DNA from: Ancylostoma caninum
Taxonomy: Eukaryota; Nematoda; Chromadorea; Rhabditida; Ancylostomatidae
Assembly: GCA_037903475.1 (NCBI GenBank)
Contig: JBAJFG010000210.1
Span: 234,928 to 298,927 of the forward strand
Reading direction: 5' to 3'
DNA: 64,000 bases
A model generated the notes under the pieces. That model was not told the origin of the DNA. It searched no databases and saw only the letters and a list, made by a program, of their open reading frames with translations. Below are positions 33,265 through 45,844 of the stretch, one piece after another. Each line of letters opens with the position of its first letter. Positions within the stretch are counted from its first letter, which is position 1. A program made the position numbers and the translations under genes.

Positions 33265-34328
33265 CTCATAGACAACGCAGCCTTGAGGCGCAGACTGTGG
33301 GGCGAAATGGCCGATTTTTAGGGACTCAGACACATTCGTTCCGGGACTCGCAATTACGTCACTGCTGGCTCTTCCGCATGCACGAGGTAGTGATTTCATC
33401 ACCTTCGCTGGCGGTCTCGCAGCATAGGGGTGAGGGAATGTTTACAAGCTTTCAGGCTGCACAATGTACGCAGCAGAAAACCACCCGTGGAAATGGGCGG
33501 AAGTGTGAGAACTGCAGCGTCTAGGAAGCCAAGAAGAGGGTGGATCTACACGATTGACCCAGCTGGTGGATGGGATAACCGCATCCCTTGCGGAATTTTG
33601 CAGCGATTCCTTAGTCACGGCATTCGTTCGTTTCGAGAACATCTGCACTAACAAAGAGTAAAAGTTTCAATATATCAAGACGTGACATTGTGTAACCAAT
33701 CAACAATATACGGATACGGGTCCACCGATGGCGAAAGGGCCGGCGGTGACCTAGTGGTGTGGGGGACGTCAGAACATGGGTCCGTCGACAGAGGACGGGT
33801 CCGCCGTAACCAAGAACGGGTCCGACGTAGCCAAGCGGTGTGATGAACGCTAGTCTTATAAAGTATGATTTAACTGAATGAAAAAAGATGGTCCACGTAT
33901 GCCAATGTCTTCCACTTGAATAAACACATCCGCCTCATGAAAGATCCTCCTAGGGTATGGTGTTATGCACTCATAGCTGATTTTTTTTTGAAAAATCTCT
34001 AATCTCTTCCCTATAATTTCTGATCAATTTGCTTTTCTGCGGCGTGTTGTAAGTCGTTGCAGAACAGTGGAGCAATGGCGCAATTTTTCTGCGCTCTTTC
34101 TCAGGACAGGATAATGGCGGAAGGGTGGAGGAGTTGCCCTTAAAGGCAGTGTGTAACCTCGTTTTCGTGTTTGAGGTCTTGGCAATTCCTGAATCTACTC
34201 GATGCGCTGAATCCAGCGGTATACACAAAATGTTACAAAACGGCCTCTAAACCCATTTTTTCCAGTCCGTGAACAGCACTTTCGAACCCTCCAAAAACGG
34301 GTTTCCGTCTCTTTTATGCATTATGTGC
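33265..34328. other. No gene seen
   Basis: Overlapping open frames around 33430-33650 have no recognisable motif; contains the loose GGGTCC repeat. Confidence 0.5.
33713..33850. repeat. Loose short repeat of GGGTCCNNCG
   Basis: GGGTCCACCG, GGGTCCGTCG, GGGTCCGCCG, GGGTCCGACG at irregular spacing. Similar vocabulary to the 26.5-kb repeat but not the same unit. Confidence 0.5.
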
Positions 34329-34336
34329 ATTATGAC

Positions 34337-35754
34337 CATAGGTGCGATAGTCCGAGCCAAGGCTCAGACCCCTTTCACTTTGGGAGGGGGCCAATAGACC
34401 CCCTTCACCAAACCAGTTACAGAAAACGAGGAAGTGAAGAAATCAAAAGTTTAGTGAAGTGAAACTGAACAAATTCAATGATAGAGGATCGATTCTATTG
34501 CTGTCCATGTGAATAAAGGAGTCAGGAATCGAAATGACGTTAGTGTTGGATGGAGCGCGCAATGTGACCATTGCCGCAGACAGGGAAAATGACGAGCGAA
34601 TTTCTATGTGAAGGACAAAGAATTAGATAAGAGTGAAGGGTATCTAATTGAAGCTTAAATCTAGTAGAGTTTATATGTTAGAAGTGGGAAGCGATAGATA
34701 GCATGTTTGCGGAGAAATTTTTGAACACATAAGGGTATGAAAAACATAGCATGTATGTTTCTAAGATCATTATGGAAAAGTTCGTGAACTAATTGGAAAG
34801 AGGATAGTCCTCCACAATTTGCAAAGATTTCCTCTTCATTTTCGTGTATGAGTTGTGATAGTTAGTGTAAGATGAGCAGGCAAAAAAGTGGTACCAACAG
34901 GACGGTCGAAAACTCCACAAATTAGGTGTTTTTCGAAGGATTTCTTCTTGTGTTTCCGAGAAAGTGGTAAGTATTTACATGCATACATACTAGAAAGGAT
35001 GCGCTTTCCGCCCATATACAAATGTATGGGGGAAACCCTTTTCTGGTTCAAAAATAGGGTGGGTGAGCCGAAACAACGGGGCATTCTCGTGCCCGTTGTT
35101 AGACAAATGGCGAGATAGTGCGATGAGGGAAGAGAGGCGCGCGCATGGGGTGAGAATGGCTTCAGAAACATTCTCACCCCCCTTCACAGAAAAAGAAACG
35201 CAACCACATGAAACGAAATGTGGTTTATCAGTTAGGGGATTGGAGGAGGAGAACATAGGTACCCTTCACTCCTAGGTTTCATTTCCGAATAAAGCTGTAA
35301 TAAGCAAAAATAGCTCAAAAGCAGGTGTAATTTCAGTGTCAAATTTTTGTATGTAGGAGAGAAGAAATGCTATGCACTTGTGTATGTATGAGTGGACCAT
35401 ATCATGAAGGTGTGCTGAGGACTATCTTCATTCATGTAATCAATGGCTGTTTCCTCATTTGAAAGCAGTAGCCTAGAGCATCCGCAGCATGATAGCGATG
35501 ACTCATCGCTATCGTACGGTTTCATGAAAATGTTGAATGGTGTGTTCGCAGAAATATATTGCAAGATTTGCTCAGTTTCCATGGCATTTGAAGACATGTT
35601 GGGTATTACATCAATGGATAGGGCATTGACACTTACCAATACCACAACTCTTACTAAAAGGAAGCAGAAAGGCCCCCCGGTCGACACCCTTCACTTTTTG
35701 CCCGGTAACCCCCTTCACTTTGGCAGGGGCGTTCTCACCCCTATCGCACCTGTG
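34337..35754 (+). mobile_element. hAT-like element D, copy 1
   Basis: 1418 bp with ends CATAGGTGCGATAG and CTATCGCACCTGTG and perfect 8-bp flanks ATTATGAC (34329-34336, 35755-35762). No recognisable transposase. The motif CCCTTCAC recurs near both ends. Two minus-strand open frames (34836-35177, 35370-35687) are also open in copy 2. Confidence 0.88.
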
Positions 35755-35762
35755 ATTATGAC

Positions 35763-37076
35763 ATACATCACTGGAATCAGTGTCACGCAGGGCGCAGCAC
35801 TAGGTGGTCAGTGTCGGTTGGGGAGTACTAAGTCCAGTCGGATTTCGAAATGGGCTACTAAGTACCTACACACTAGGGTTCTTTCAGGAAAAGCAGACAG
35901 CACTAAAAAAGTGACTTAAAGGCAGGGGGCCACCTCATTCCGTTGTTGGAGTTAAAGACATATCCTACGCCTTCTGGTCATGTTGATCCCAGTAATGTAC
36001 ATCAGCAGACTCAAAAGTGACAAAAGCCCCATTTTTGAAGCGGTCAAAATGGCTACATTTTTGGAGCCCGGAGGCGGATCGCTCCAAAAATCCGATTGCT
36101 GTGCTGGCTGACTGCCACGGCTGCCGCGGTGGCCAACGAGTCTTGGCGTGTTCAATCGATAAGATCAACGGCTTCACACGTCAACTCGGGTTAGCAATCT
36201 GTTACAGACTCCGTCCAGGAAGACGGGTTTAAAGACTATTTTGAGGCAACTTACCTATACCGCTGGATTCAGCGTGTGGAGATGTAGAATCTGCCATTAT
36301 CTCAACCACGAATATGAGGTGGACCTCTGCCTTTAAATAAGCGTTAGGGAGACGACGAATGATGTTCCAGCAAGAAATGCGTACCATTTAGCGAAGACAG
36401 CCTAAATCATCTCAAATTCAAGCTAAAATCCTCGAAAAACCGATCCCAGTACGGAACTGTTTGATGCCGCTAGAACTCGTTGAAACTTGTTGTAGGACCT
36501 GTCAGATACAAGAAATTGTCAAAGGAGCGCGGTTTTTTCTCTCAAACCCGGAAATTCCCAGGAAATTTCTCTCGTTTGAGGAAGTGTTCCGATGCGCTGT
36601 CAACTCCAAGAAATGCGCCTAGGTGGTACCAACTCTCCCCCAAAGTGGCATCTTTCGTTTTTGAGAAACCGTCTTTGTTTTTGAAAAACCCGTCATTAAT
36701 GGTCAAAAACCACTTTTTGACCATTAGTGACGGTTTTTCTCAAAAACGAACGGTGCCACTTTGGAAGGATACTCGCTGGTATAGTGCGCATCTACAATCA
36801 AAATTCCAACATGATACCTCTCCTACAGGTTGAGCAACACCTGATTATCACTGGAGCGCTCCAGAGTGCAGGGTAGGGATGGAGTAAATGGTTGAACAAC
36901 GGAAGTCTTCAGCCAATAGTTTGATGATGCTCCAGAAGTGCCTCTCTGAAATCTGCTTGTCTCCAACATCAGTAGACGGTTAGCGGTTGGCTACGCCCTG
37001 GACACTGGTGCTAAGCCCCCTGAATCTGCAGGACGCTACTAAGTCCTGGTGGTCAATGACCACCTGGTGCTGCGCC
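35763..37076. other. Spacer between the two inverted D copies
   Basis: Contains repeat L copy 1 and words shared with 39.95-40.05 kb and 42.1 kb (GGTTCTTTCAG, CTACTAAGTCCTG(G/C)TGGTCAATGA), so it is itself a dispersed repeat into which D inserted. Confidence 0.55.
36420..36850. repeat. Dispersed repeat L, copy 1, with foldback core
   Basis: Shares CTCGAAAAAC..., AGGACC(T/C)GTCAG and the hairpin core with copy 2. In the core, CCAAAGTGGCATCTTTCG ... AAACCGTC pairs with GACGGTTTTTCTC ... GTGCCACTTTGG, and TTAATGGTCAAAAA with TTTTTGACCATTA. Confidence 0.65.
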
Positions 37077-37084
37077 CTGGTGTC

Positions 37085-38511
37085 CATAGGTGCGATAGGG
37101 ATGACAACGCCCCTGCCAAAGTGAAGGGGGTCATCAGGCAAAAAGTGAAGGGTGTCGACCGGGGGAAGAGGGCTTTCTGCTTTCTTTTAGCAAGAGTTGT
37201 TGTATTGGTAAGTAAGCGTTAATGCCCTATCCCTTGATGTAATACCCAACATGTCTTCAAATGCCGTGGAAACTGAGCAAATCTTGCAATATATTTCTGC
37301 AAACGCACCGTTTAAGCGTCTCATGAAACCGTACGATAGCGATGAGTCATCGCTATCGTGCTGCGGATGCTCTAGGATACTGCTTTCAAGTGAGGAAACA
37401 GCCATTGATTACATGAATGCAGATAGTCCTCAGCACACCTTCATGACATGGTCCACTCATACATACACAACTGCACAACATTTCTTCTCTCCTACATACA
37501 AAAATTTGACACTGAAATTACACCTGCTTTTGAGCAATTTTTGCTTATTACACCTTTATTCGGAAGCGAAACCTAGGAGTGAAGGGTATCTATGTTCTCC
37601 TCCTCCAATCCGCTAACTGATAAACCACATCTCGTTTCATGTGGTTGCGGGTCTTTTCCTGTGAAGGGGGGTGAGAATGTTTCTGAAGCAATTCTCACCC
37701 CATGCGCGCGCCTCTCCTCCCTCATCGCACTACCTCGCCATTTGTCTAACAACGGGCACGAAAATGCCCCGTTGTTTCGGCTCACCCACCCTATTTTTCA
37801 ACCAGAAAAGGGTTTCCCCCATACATTTGTATATGGGTGGAAAGCACATCCTTTCTAGTATGTATACATGTAAATACTTACCACTTTCTCGGAAACACAA
37901 GACGAAATCCTTTGAAAAACACCTAATTTGTAGGGTTTTCCACCGTCCTGTTGGTACCACTTTTTTGCCTGCTCATCTTACACTAACTATCACAACTCAT
38001 ACACGAAAATGAAGAGGAAATCTTTGCAAATTGTGGAGGACTATCCTCTTTCCGGTTAGTTCACGAACTTTTCCATAATGATCTTAGAAACATACATGCT
38101 ATGTTTTTCATACCCTTATGTGTTCAAAAATTTCTCCGCAAACATGCTATCTATCGCTTCCCACTTCTAACATGTAAACTCTTCTAGGTTTAAGCTTCAA
38201 TTAGATACCCTTCACTCTTATCTAATTCTTTGTCCTTCACATAGAAATTCGCTCGTCATTTTCCCTGTCTGCGGCAATGGTCACATTGCGCGCTCCATCC
38301 AACACTAACGTCATTTCGATTCCTGACTCCTTTATTCACATGGACAGCAATAGAATCGATCCTCTATCATTGAATTTGTTCAGTTTCACTTTACTAAACT
38401 TTTGATTTCTTCACTTCCTTGTCTTCTGTAACTGCTTTGGTGAAAGGGGTCTATTGGCCCCCTCCCAAAGTGAAGAGGGTCTGAGCCTTGGCTCGGACTA
38501 TCGCACCTATG
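37085..38511 (-). mobile_element. hAT-like element D, copy 2 (inverted)
   Basis: 1427 bp, inverted relative to copy 1 and very similar over its whole length; perfect 8-bp flanks CTGGTGTC (37077-37084, 38512-38519). Copies 1 and 2 form a 1.4-kb inverted repeat around a 1.3-kb spacer. Confidence 0.88.
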
Positions 38512-38519
38512 CTGGTGTC

Positions 38520-40172
38520 ACGAGAAGGTCTACAGTATGATGATATCCTGATATCCACAGCCCACGGAACAAGGCCACACACTGCTTTTTTTAAGCCTCA
38601 CTTAGAGTTTTGCCGCGGAGCTTAGGGCGGGGCGATTGTTGCCACCAACCGAACGTGGAATTTTGCCGCGCGCGGCTAAAATAAGATAAGTGCTTGCAAA
38701 CTTTTGTCGCAGTGGCGTCGCCGCCAACGCGGCAAAAGTGGGTGGGCGGCGTCAAAGTTGTCACCTGGCGACAAAACACCCCCGCTGCCGCTCCCTACCG
38801 CGCGCAGCTAAGCGAGATCGCTGGGTGGCACCGCGGCGAAAAAAGTAAGAAAGAACTTGTCGCCGGGTCCTTGCTTCGGCGACGCCGCCGTGACGTCGCT
38901 AGCCCATGCTTAACCATGGACGACTGTCGCTGCGACAAAAGTCTGCAAGCCCTTTGAGTGGAATGGTCTGGGGTATTCGTTGCCGCGCGGCAAATCCAAC
39001 GCAACTTCCAGAGCGAGATCTTTCCTGCGCGCCGGTTACTTCTCGCGCCACGCCGCGAATCGGAAAATGTCTGAAATACGGTTTATGAACATTCGTCGCC
39101 GATCGCTGGGCGAACTCACCAAAACGGCTAACTAGACGTCCAGTGCTAGGCAAGAAGTCAGCTCGGAGCGGTTGACTTGTTGCGCAGCGCCCTGCAAAAA
39201 ACCCGTCATGAGTGGCCCACTTGGCTAGTTCTGCAGCAGTGAATTTGTGCTGCGCTGCAGGCAGGTACGTTCTCAGACATTCCGGAACGGTGAACGCAGG
39301 CCGAACACGTTTCAACAGCAGTTACACCGCGAGGTGAAAGCTTATTTTGTTGCCCAACGAGCTGCGTTCGCCCCTAGAAGGCTGTGTTTCGGGGCGATGA
39401 ACTGGTTTGCATGTCTCAAACAGAGCTGTATTCGTAATGCAGAGTTGGGTAAATGTATGCTTACCCAAGCTCATCCAAAAATATTAATTATTGCACAGGA
39501 CCACGGTTTTACTCGGGCCTCAGTCAGTCTGACGAGTCTCGCTGGACTCCCGTTGTCTCTGCCGGAGCGGAGACACGACTAAACTTTGATGCTCAACCAG
39601 CGGCTTATATACACCTCCAAGGGGGCGTGTCGCCACGTGGCAAGGAGCAGGCAGAACGCAGGTTGAACTGCACCACAGTTCATCGGGCAAAAAACGCAGC
39701 CGAAACACGGGGTTTGCTGCTGCTAGCAGTCGAAATGCAGCAGTTCTTCCTCTTGCAGCAATGCCTGCCTTCCATTTCTTGGGGGTATGGCTTGCCAGGT
39801 TGTGCTGCGTTTGCCTTATCCAGTTATCTGAGTTATGACGTGAGCGACTCGATCGGCGGCAAAACTCTGAGTGAGCCTTCAACGAGCAGATCGATGTGAA
39901 TTTCGACGCGAAGCAGTATACTGGATAGTAAGAGCGCCCCCAGGCCAGGGCACAGCACGATTTGGTCGCTGGAGATTGGGGACTGCTAAGTAGAGTCACA
40001 CACATAAATGGGTTACTGAGTACCTAAATATGTATTGGGGTTCTTTCAGAAAAAAAATGAAGTGAACAAGAGTTATATAAATAGCTTCTACTAAGGTCCA
40101 ACAATGAAATTTGAGCTAGTTCGTGAAGTTCGTGGACATTTTGGTGCAATTTATCTCCAATCCAAGCTGAAA
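38520..40172. other. GC-rich region without recognised gene
   Basis: 38610-39330 is rich in GCG and CGCC words with open frames on both strands (138 codons minus at 38899-39315; 111 plus at 39247-39582; 161 minus at 39520-40005). None shows a known motif, and their overlap on opposite strands suggests composition bias. Confidence 0.4.
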
Positions 40173-40670
40173 CCCTCGAAAAACTAATCACTGCCAGGAA
40201 CTGTCGGAACACCCTAGAACTGGCTCGAACTTGTTAAAGGACCCGTCAGTGCCAGAAGATTGTCATCGAAGCACTTTTTTATCCCAACCCCGAAAATTTT
40301 CCAGGAAATTTCTCAAGTCCGAAGGAGCGTGTTGATGCGCTGTTAACTCCAAAATGTGCGCCCAGTGGGTGCCAATTCTCCCCCAAAGTGGCATCCTTCG
40401 TTTTTGAGAAACCATCTTCGTTTTTGAGGAAAACCGTCGAAAGTGGTCAAAAAATAGTCAAAAACCACTTTTTAACCATTAATGACGATATTTTTTTTTT
40501 CAAAAAAAAAAAAAACGGAGACGACTTCTCAAAAACAAAGGATGCCGCTTTGCGGGGATTATTGCTCGTATAATGCGCATCCACATCAAAAATTTCAACA
40601 TGATCCGCCACCTACAAGAAGAGCAACACCTGGTTATCACTGGAGCGCGTTAAAGTTCAAGGAAAGGATG
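40173..40670. repeat. Dispersed repeat L, copy 2
   Basis: Same order of blocks as copy 1 (AACTGTCGGAACACCCTAGA, CCCCAAAGTGGCATCCTTCG, foldback core, TGGTTATCACTGGAGCGCG). T10 and A13 runs sit in the loop region at 40489-40513. Confidence 0.65.
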
Positions 40671-42865
40671 AAGTGATTTACAGTCCGTTCAATTGATATT
40701 AGGTAAGTGTTTCCGCCAACCACGAGTTCCGGTATATGGCCCGCTTCCTCAGCCTGGCCACCGCACGCGTGTGTCGTGCGTCGCGGTTTTTCGCAGCAGA
40801 GCGTCTCCACTACATGTCCCCGCCCCTTCATGCCTTCGGCATCGATATTTTTAACTTCTCATGTAGAGTTTTTAACTATAACTGTCCAGTGTAGAGCTGT
40901 TTACTCGTTCTAAGTGGAGGATACGAGAAATCCTATATGGTGCAGGACGTTTTATTCTACTTATTGGCTATCATCGGGCATTTTCTCTACACTTTTACAC
41001 TAACTTTTACACCACTCAGCGCAAAAGCAGCGTACATCACATTTGTACATGTAGAAAGTTTTCCCATCCCATGGTCTTCTCCTATTAACTTTATTATTGA
41101 TCATCTCAACATGATCGCGCCCCTGGCTGTCAAGTGAGAGAGCTATGGCAGCCTGCTATTTTGCATTGCCTTCAGAAATGTTTCAGAACACCTTACTCGT
41201 ATAGAGCTGTTGAATGAAGCGTATAGGGCTGAGCAGAAACTTTCCTCAGCTGTTGTACATAGTGCTTATATCGATCGCGGTTTGGGCAGTTGAAAGAACA
41301 GATCTACTATGACATATAGGAGCAAATTACTACTTCATTTCATACAAGTATTTTGCACAGTGCACCGGATGCCCGTAAAAGGGTCCATTTTCCTGGAAAG
41401 TTAGCCCATTTACACGATACAGACTGATGTACGGATAAGTACAATGTAGTCAAAAAAGGAGTGAGAGTTAGAGTTAAGGGTAAAGTGAAAACTCAACCTG
41501 ACGTAGATTAACACTATCACCAAAATTTAATGGAAACATAAAACACAAATTTGCTAGTGGCGGTTCACATCTTCTATGCCGCTATTACTTTATCATTAGA
41601 TCAGAATTTCAAAAGGCATCTCAGGGAAATCGAGCGTCTTGTCCACAACGTTCAATTTACTTTTGATTTTCAGGTTGTTCCAACTGCCAACGGTTGAAAA
41701 ATCATCAACTTTGTTTGTTAACATTAGGGAGACCAAGTCATAACTGCTTATGTACAAAGCAAGGAGAACTCAAAGGGCATTGACGCGCCCTATTGCGGAA
41801 AGCCGCGATGCACAGAGTGCGCGAGCGGCCGCCAGGATGAGAAAGCGGGCCACATGCCGGAGCTCGCCAACCACGAGTCTATTTCATCAAGGATTGATCC
41901 AGTCGCAGCTCTGACGCTTCTCAGACGCAGGTTAGAAGCACAAGTTCGCGGCTTTGACCCTCATTTTCATTTAGAGTATGCATGTATCGTCGGCTGCCTT
42001 TCAAGCAAAATCCTTTGGAAGTGGCGAGTAGAAATCATGACCATCAATGGCCACATCACATCTAGTATGAACCATGAAACCAATCTTTCAATCGCATCAC
42101 ATCAATGGACGCCGATGCCTACTAAGTCCTGCTGGTCAATGACCACCACGTGCTGTGCCCTGCCCCAGACCGTCAGTGTCATCAAAAAAAAAATCGTGCC
42201 ATATCTCCTACCCGAGTCGTGGCGTGATGTAACGGTGCAGATGTTTTCGAGTTCTTCCTCCTTTCGCGTTCTTACTCACTACATTATAAAAAAATGTCCC
42301 ATGCCTCAACCGTCAGTTCTGAATTCCAAAGCTTCGGTCCATCAATCAGTAGTTGCTCTTAACCTAGATGCCTTTTGCAAACCCTAGGTGGGGAAGCTCT
42401 CCGACATTGGAAGAGAAATGAACAAAGCAGTCCTCTGCTTGTTAGAGGTCCATGAAGAGCTGTAGTCCAAACTTGCACATCAAATCTGAAAATAGATGTA
42501 TATGCAGAGTGAACACATGTACTGCAAACAAGAAAACGACTAGTAATTCGATACTACAGTGATGACAAGAGATTGGGTGAAGAGGGTGAAGCAATCACGT
42601 TTATAGCTGAAGTTATAGTAGTCGGAGTCCGATCCGGTCGGATAACGAAACATACGTATCGATCCTTTTTATCATTCCTTCGACGAGGATTAATATGTAT
42701 TTTTCGTTATCCCACCCGATCGAACTACGATGCACTATAAATGCAGCTTATGGGTTACGACAGAGTCATCAGAAAAATTGTCTTTTCGCTGTTACAGCAA
42801 AAAGTGTCTTACATTCTAGTGCACTGATTACTTGCTCGGTACTTTTGATCTAGCCTTTCGAGCAT
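40671..42865. other. No gene seen
   Basis: A 177-codon plus-strand frame (41854-42387) includes the dispersed word CTACTAAGTCCTGCTGGTCA and has no motif, so I do not call it. Confidence 0.45.
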
Positions 42866-44232
42866 AGCTGCTATAGTCCGTGCTAAGGCTCAGACTCCCT
42901 TCACTTTTAGAGGACGGCCAATAAGCCCCTTCACTAAAGTGAAGAGGTGACCGGGGATAAAGCCCGGCAAATGAAACAAAAAAGTAATTCCTTCTTATTC
43001 CAGGTACGAAATTTAATTGCAGAGCGATCGGATGAAAATGAACAGTTGGCAGATGAGAAGGAAATGAAGAAATGGCAACTTCGATGTGCTCGAACTGAAT
43101 GAATGAGCAAATAAAAGATTAACGGGTAGTTGTGGAAGTGAATAAATGCAAAGAACTCAGCCAGGAATCGCCAAGGCGCGCTTAGTATTGGATAAAGCGC
43201 GCAATGAGACCATTGCGGCAGACAAGGAAGATGACGTGCAAAATTCTACCTGAAGGAAAACGAACTGGATATAAGTGAAGGGTATCTACTTAAACCTTAA
43301 ACCTAGTAGAGTTTACAGGTCACAAGAGGGAAGCGATAAATAGCATGCCTACGGAGAAATCTAGGTATATATAAGAGTGTAAGAAACATGGCATATGAGG
43401 TAGTATGGGAAAGATTATTGACGAATCTCAAAGATGATAGCCCATGACGAGTCGCAAAGATTTTCTCTTCATTTTAGTATATAATATGTGACAGTTTATC
43501 TTAGAAGAGAAATTAAAAAAGTGGTACCAACAGGCTGACCGAATACTCCACGAATTAGGTGTTTTTAAAGGATTTCTTACTATGCGTAAGAGAAACTGGT
43601 AAGTATTGTTGGAGTGGACGGCAATGGCGGTGGCCCATCTGCGGCCTCGAGAAGGACGTCGCGCAACCGCGCAGCGCTTGCCGTAACTGATGTTTTCTGC
43701 TGCTGTTATGCTATTTCTAGCAGCTTTCCGGCCCGATTTGAGGATTTTCAACCGACTCGGGAAGAAAAACGCCTAGGAGCGGCAGGCGACACCGATCCCA
43801 GTGCCCGCGGCGAGGTTGCGCGTCCTTCTCGAGGCCGCAGATGGGCCACCTTCATTGGCGTTCACTGTATATCCATTGCAAGTAAAAAGAATGCGCTTTC
43901 CTCTCATATAGATATATTGGGGGAACTCTTTTCTGGTTGAAAAAGAAGGGGGTGAGCCGAAACAACGGGGCATTCTCGAGCCCGTTGTTAGACAGATGAC
44001 GAAATAGTGCGATGAGCGGAGAGAGGCGCGCGCATGGGGTGAGAATGGCTTAACAAACGTTCTCAACCCCCTCCTCAGAAGTCAAGGGGGAGTTTCACAA
44101 AGCGGTATGATGTTTATCAGTTAGAGGGTTGAAAAAGAAGAACATAGATACTCTACACTTATAGTTTTCAATTCCATATAAAGTAGCTATGAACAAAAAT
44201 AGGAGAAAAGTATATACAATTGTAATTCAATG
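42866..44232 (+). mobile_element. hAT-like element D, copy 3, old and interrupted
   Basis: Same order of blocks as copy 1 (CATAGCTGCTATAGTCCG start, AGCGCGCAATGAGACCATTG, GTGGTACCAACAG, the AACAACGGGGCATTCTCG block) but with many changes. A 262-bp element (E2) is inserted at 43607-43868. The right end is lost. Confidence 0.78.
43607..43868. mobile_element. MITE family E, copy 2, nested in D copy 3
   Basis: Same ends and GCGGCCTCGAGAAGGACG block as the 27.2-kb copy; left end slightly degraded (GTTGGAGTGGACGGCAATGG). D-type sequence resumes on both sides. Confidence 0.8.
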
Positions 44233-44795
44233 ATTTCTCCTCAGACACGGTACCTACGGTTCTGCGCCTGTGACCCAAGAACTCAGCTAAGTTTAGGGTT
44301 TACCTACATACCCGTCACTGATATTCAATTCATTCTCCTTCTCTTAGAATTTCGAAAGTCGTTTCCTATTTGCACCAGTGGCTACATTATTCGCTCTAGA
44401 ACTCTGCTGCGCGCGCCACTACGACTTCTGACTCGGTGAGTTCTTTCACATTTTTTCACATACACACAACTATGCATTAATCTCTTATTCACTGACTCAT
44501 TCAGTTTAGTCACATTGACGCTCTCACATTTGTCCACTTTCTTCTCCTCGGTGTGCGTCTCCATACTTCGCGATCGTATGATCCGCGAGTGAAATATAAT
44601 ATGAATTCCGACCTATTAGCCCTACCCCCACTCCGATAAAGATCATGGAAAAACATTATTCACGACAAAATTTCATCATGGCTGAAGAGGTTTCACGTTA
44701 TTCCTTAGAGTAGTATGGGTTTTCCTCGGGAGTCTCGACCACCACCATGGGTTTTGCTCGGGAGTCTCGACCACCACCAATGTCACGGATAGTGT
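44233..44795. other. No gene seen
   Basis: A direct duplication TGGGTTTTxCTCGGGAGTCTC at 44716 and 44747 precedes the LINE. Confidence 0.5.
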
Positions 44796-45281
44796 ACACG
44801 ACTGGAATACTGCTCTCAATAAAGGAAAATCAATTGATATCATCTACGTCGATCTTTCCAAAGCTTTCGACAAAGTCTGCCACAATGTGTTTATCTCCAA
44901 ATTTGAATATATTGGAATCCGTGGTAAACTCCTAGAATGGATTCGATCCTATTTTAACAAGAGACAAGTGACGGTAAGGGATGGAAACGACTTTCCACGA
45001 GCTATCCCTGCACAAGTGGGGTTCCTCAGGGTGGAGTCCTGTCACCTCTCCTCTTTCTTGTCTATATCCTAGATCACCACACGTGAAAGTGCAGTTGTAC
45101 GCAGACGATATAAAAATTTATGGGATGTATACAAGAGAGAACTTTATGGAAGTCCGCTCTTAACTCATCACTTGAAGAAAATTGGACCTCAACTTGGAAT
45201 CTGAATCAATTTCGAGAACACTTTCGTTTCGCATCTATGGGATCTTGCTCCGGTCACATACAGTGCAAATAACATTACCCT

Positions 45282-45720
45282 GTCAGGATATGTGCTGTAC
45301 ACTCCCATTACTGCTCTAACCCGTGGGGTTATTACTTCTGTAGGAACTCATTTCACTATATACATTTATTACTCTAAGTATTACATAACATAGGGTGGGG
45401 GGGGGGGTGTGGGGTGGATGGAGCTTGGAGGCAGCCGGCTGGCGCGGCTGCTGCTCCGTCGACTGATCCGGGGGAGATTTGAACTCCCGTCGCAGGATTC
45501 AGAGTCCTGAATGCTAACCGCTACACCACGGGACCTCCATGTCAGGATATGGGCTGTACATTCCCATTCCTGCTCTAACCCGTGGGGTTATTACTTCTGT
45601 AGGAACTCATTTTACTATATACATTTATTACTCTAAGTATTAAATAACATAGGGGGGTGTGGGGTGGATGGAGCTTGGAGGCAGCCGGCTGGCGCGGCTG
45701 CTGCTCCGTCGACTGATCCG
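45282..45720. repeat. Tandem duplication around the tRNA-like gene
   Basis: 45282-45470 and 45541-45720 are near-identical (GTCAGGATATG start, CGTCGACTGATCCG end), differing by a G run and a few bases. The 70 bp between them carry the tRNA-Gln-like sequence. Confidence 0.85.
45465..45535 (-). tRNA. tRNA-Gln(CUG)-like gene
   Basis: The minus strand folds as a 71-nt cloverleaf: acceptor GGTCCCG with CCGGATC (one C-C mismatch, one G-U), D arm GTGT/GCAT, anticodon arm CAGGA-CTCTGAA-TCCTG giving anticodon CUG, and T arm GGGAG-TTCAAAT-CTCCC. Internal boxes GGTGTAGCGG-like and GTTCAAATC are present. The acceptor 3' strand coincides with the end of a flanking duplicated repeat (GATCCG at 45465-45470), so it may be a tRNA pseudogene or tRNA-derived insertion rather than an active gene. 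Confidence 0.65.
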
Positions 45721-45844
45721 CCTCTTCGCTTGTTCGCATGAATCGGGCTCCTCCTGACAACCCTCAAATTTTGTCATTCAGTGAAAAACCCTGGCATTTC
45801 GGTTGACAAGCAGCTAAAAATTTCAGACCATACTCTGAGGTCCA

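Noticed and set aside
38899..40005. Overlapping long open frames on both strands in the GC-rich region
   Set aside because: Opposite-strand overlap and lack of motifs suggest composition bias; kept only as a region note.
41854..42387. 177-codon plus-strand open frame
   Set aside because: Contains a dispersed-repeat word shared with 37.03 kb, has Ser/Thr/Cys-rich low-information sequence, and no motif.
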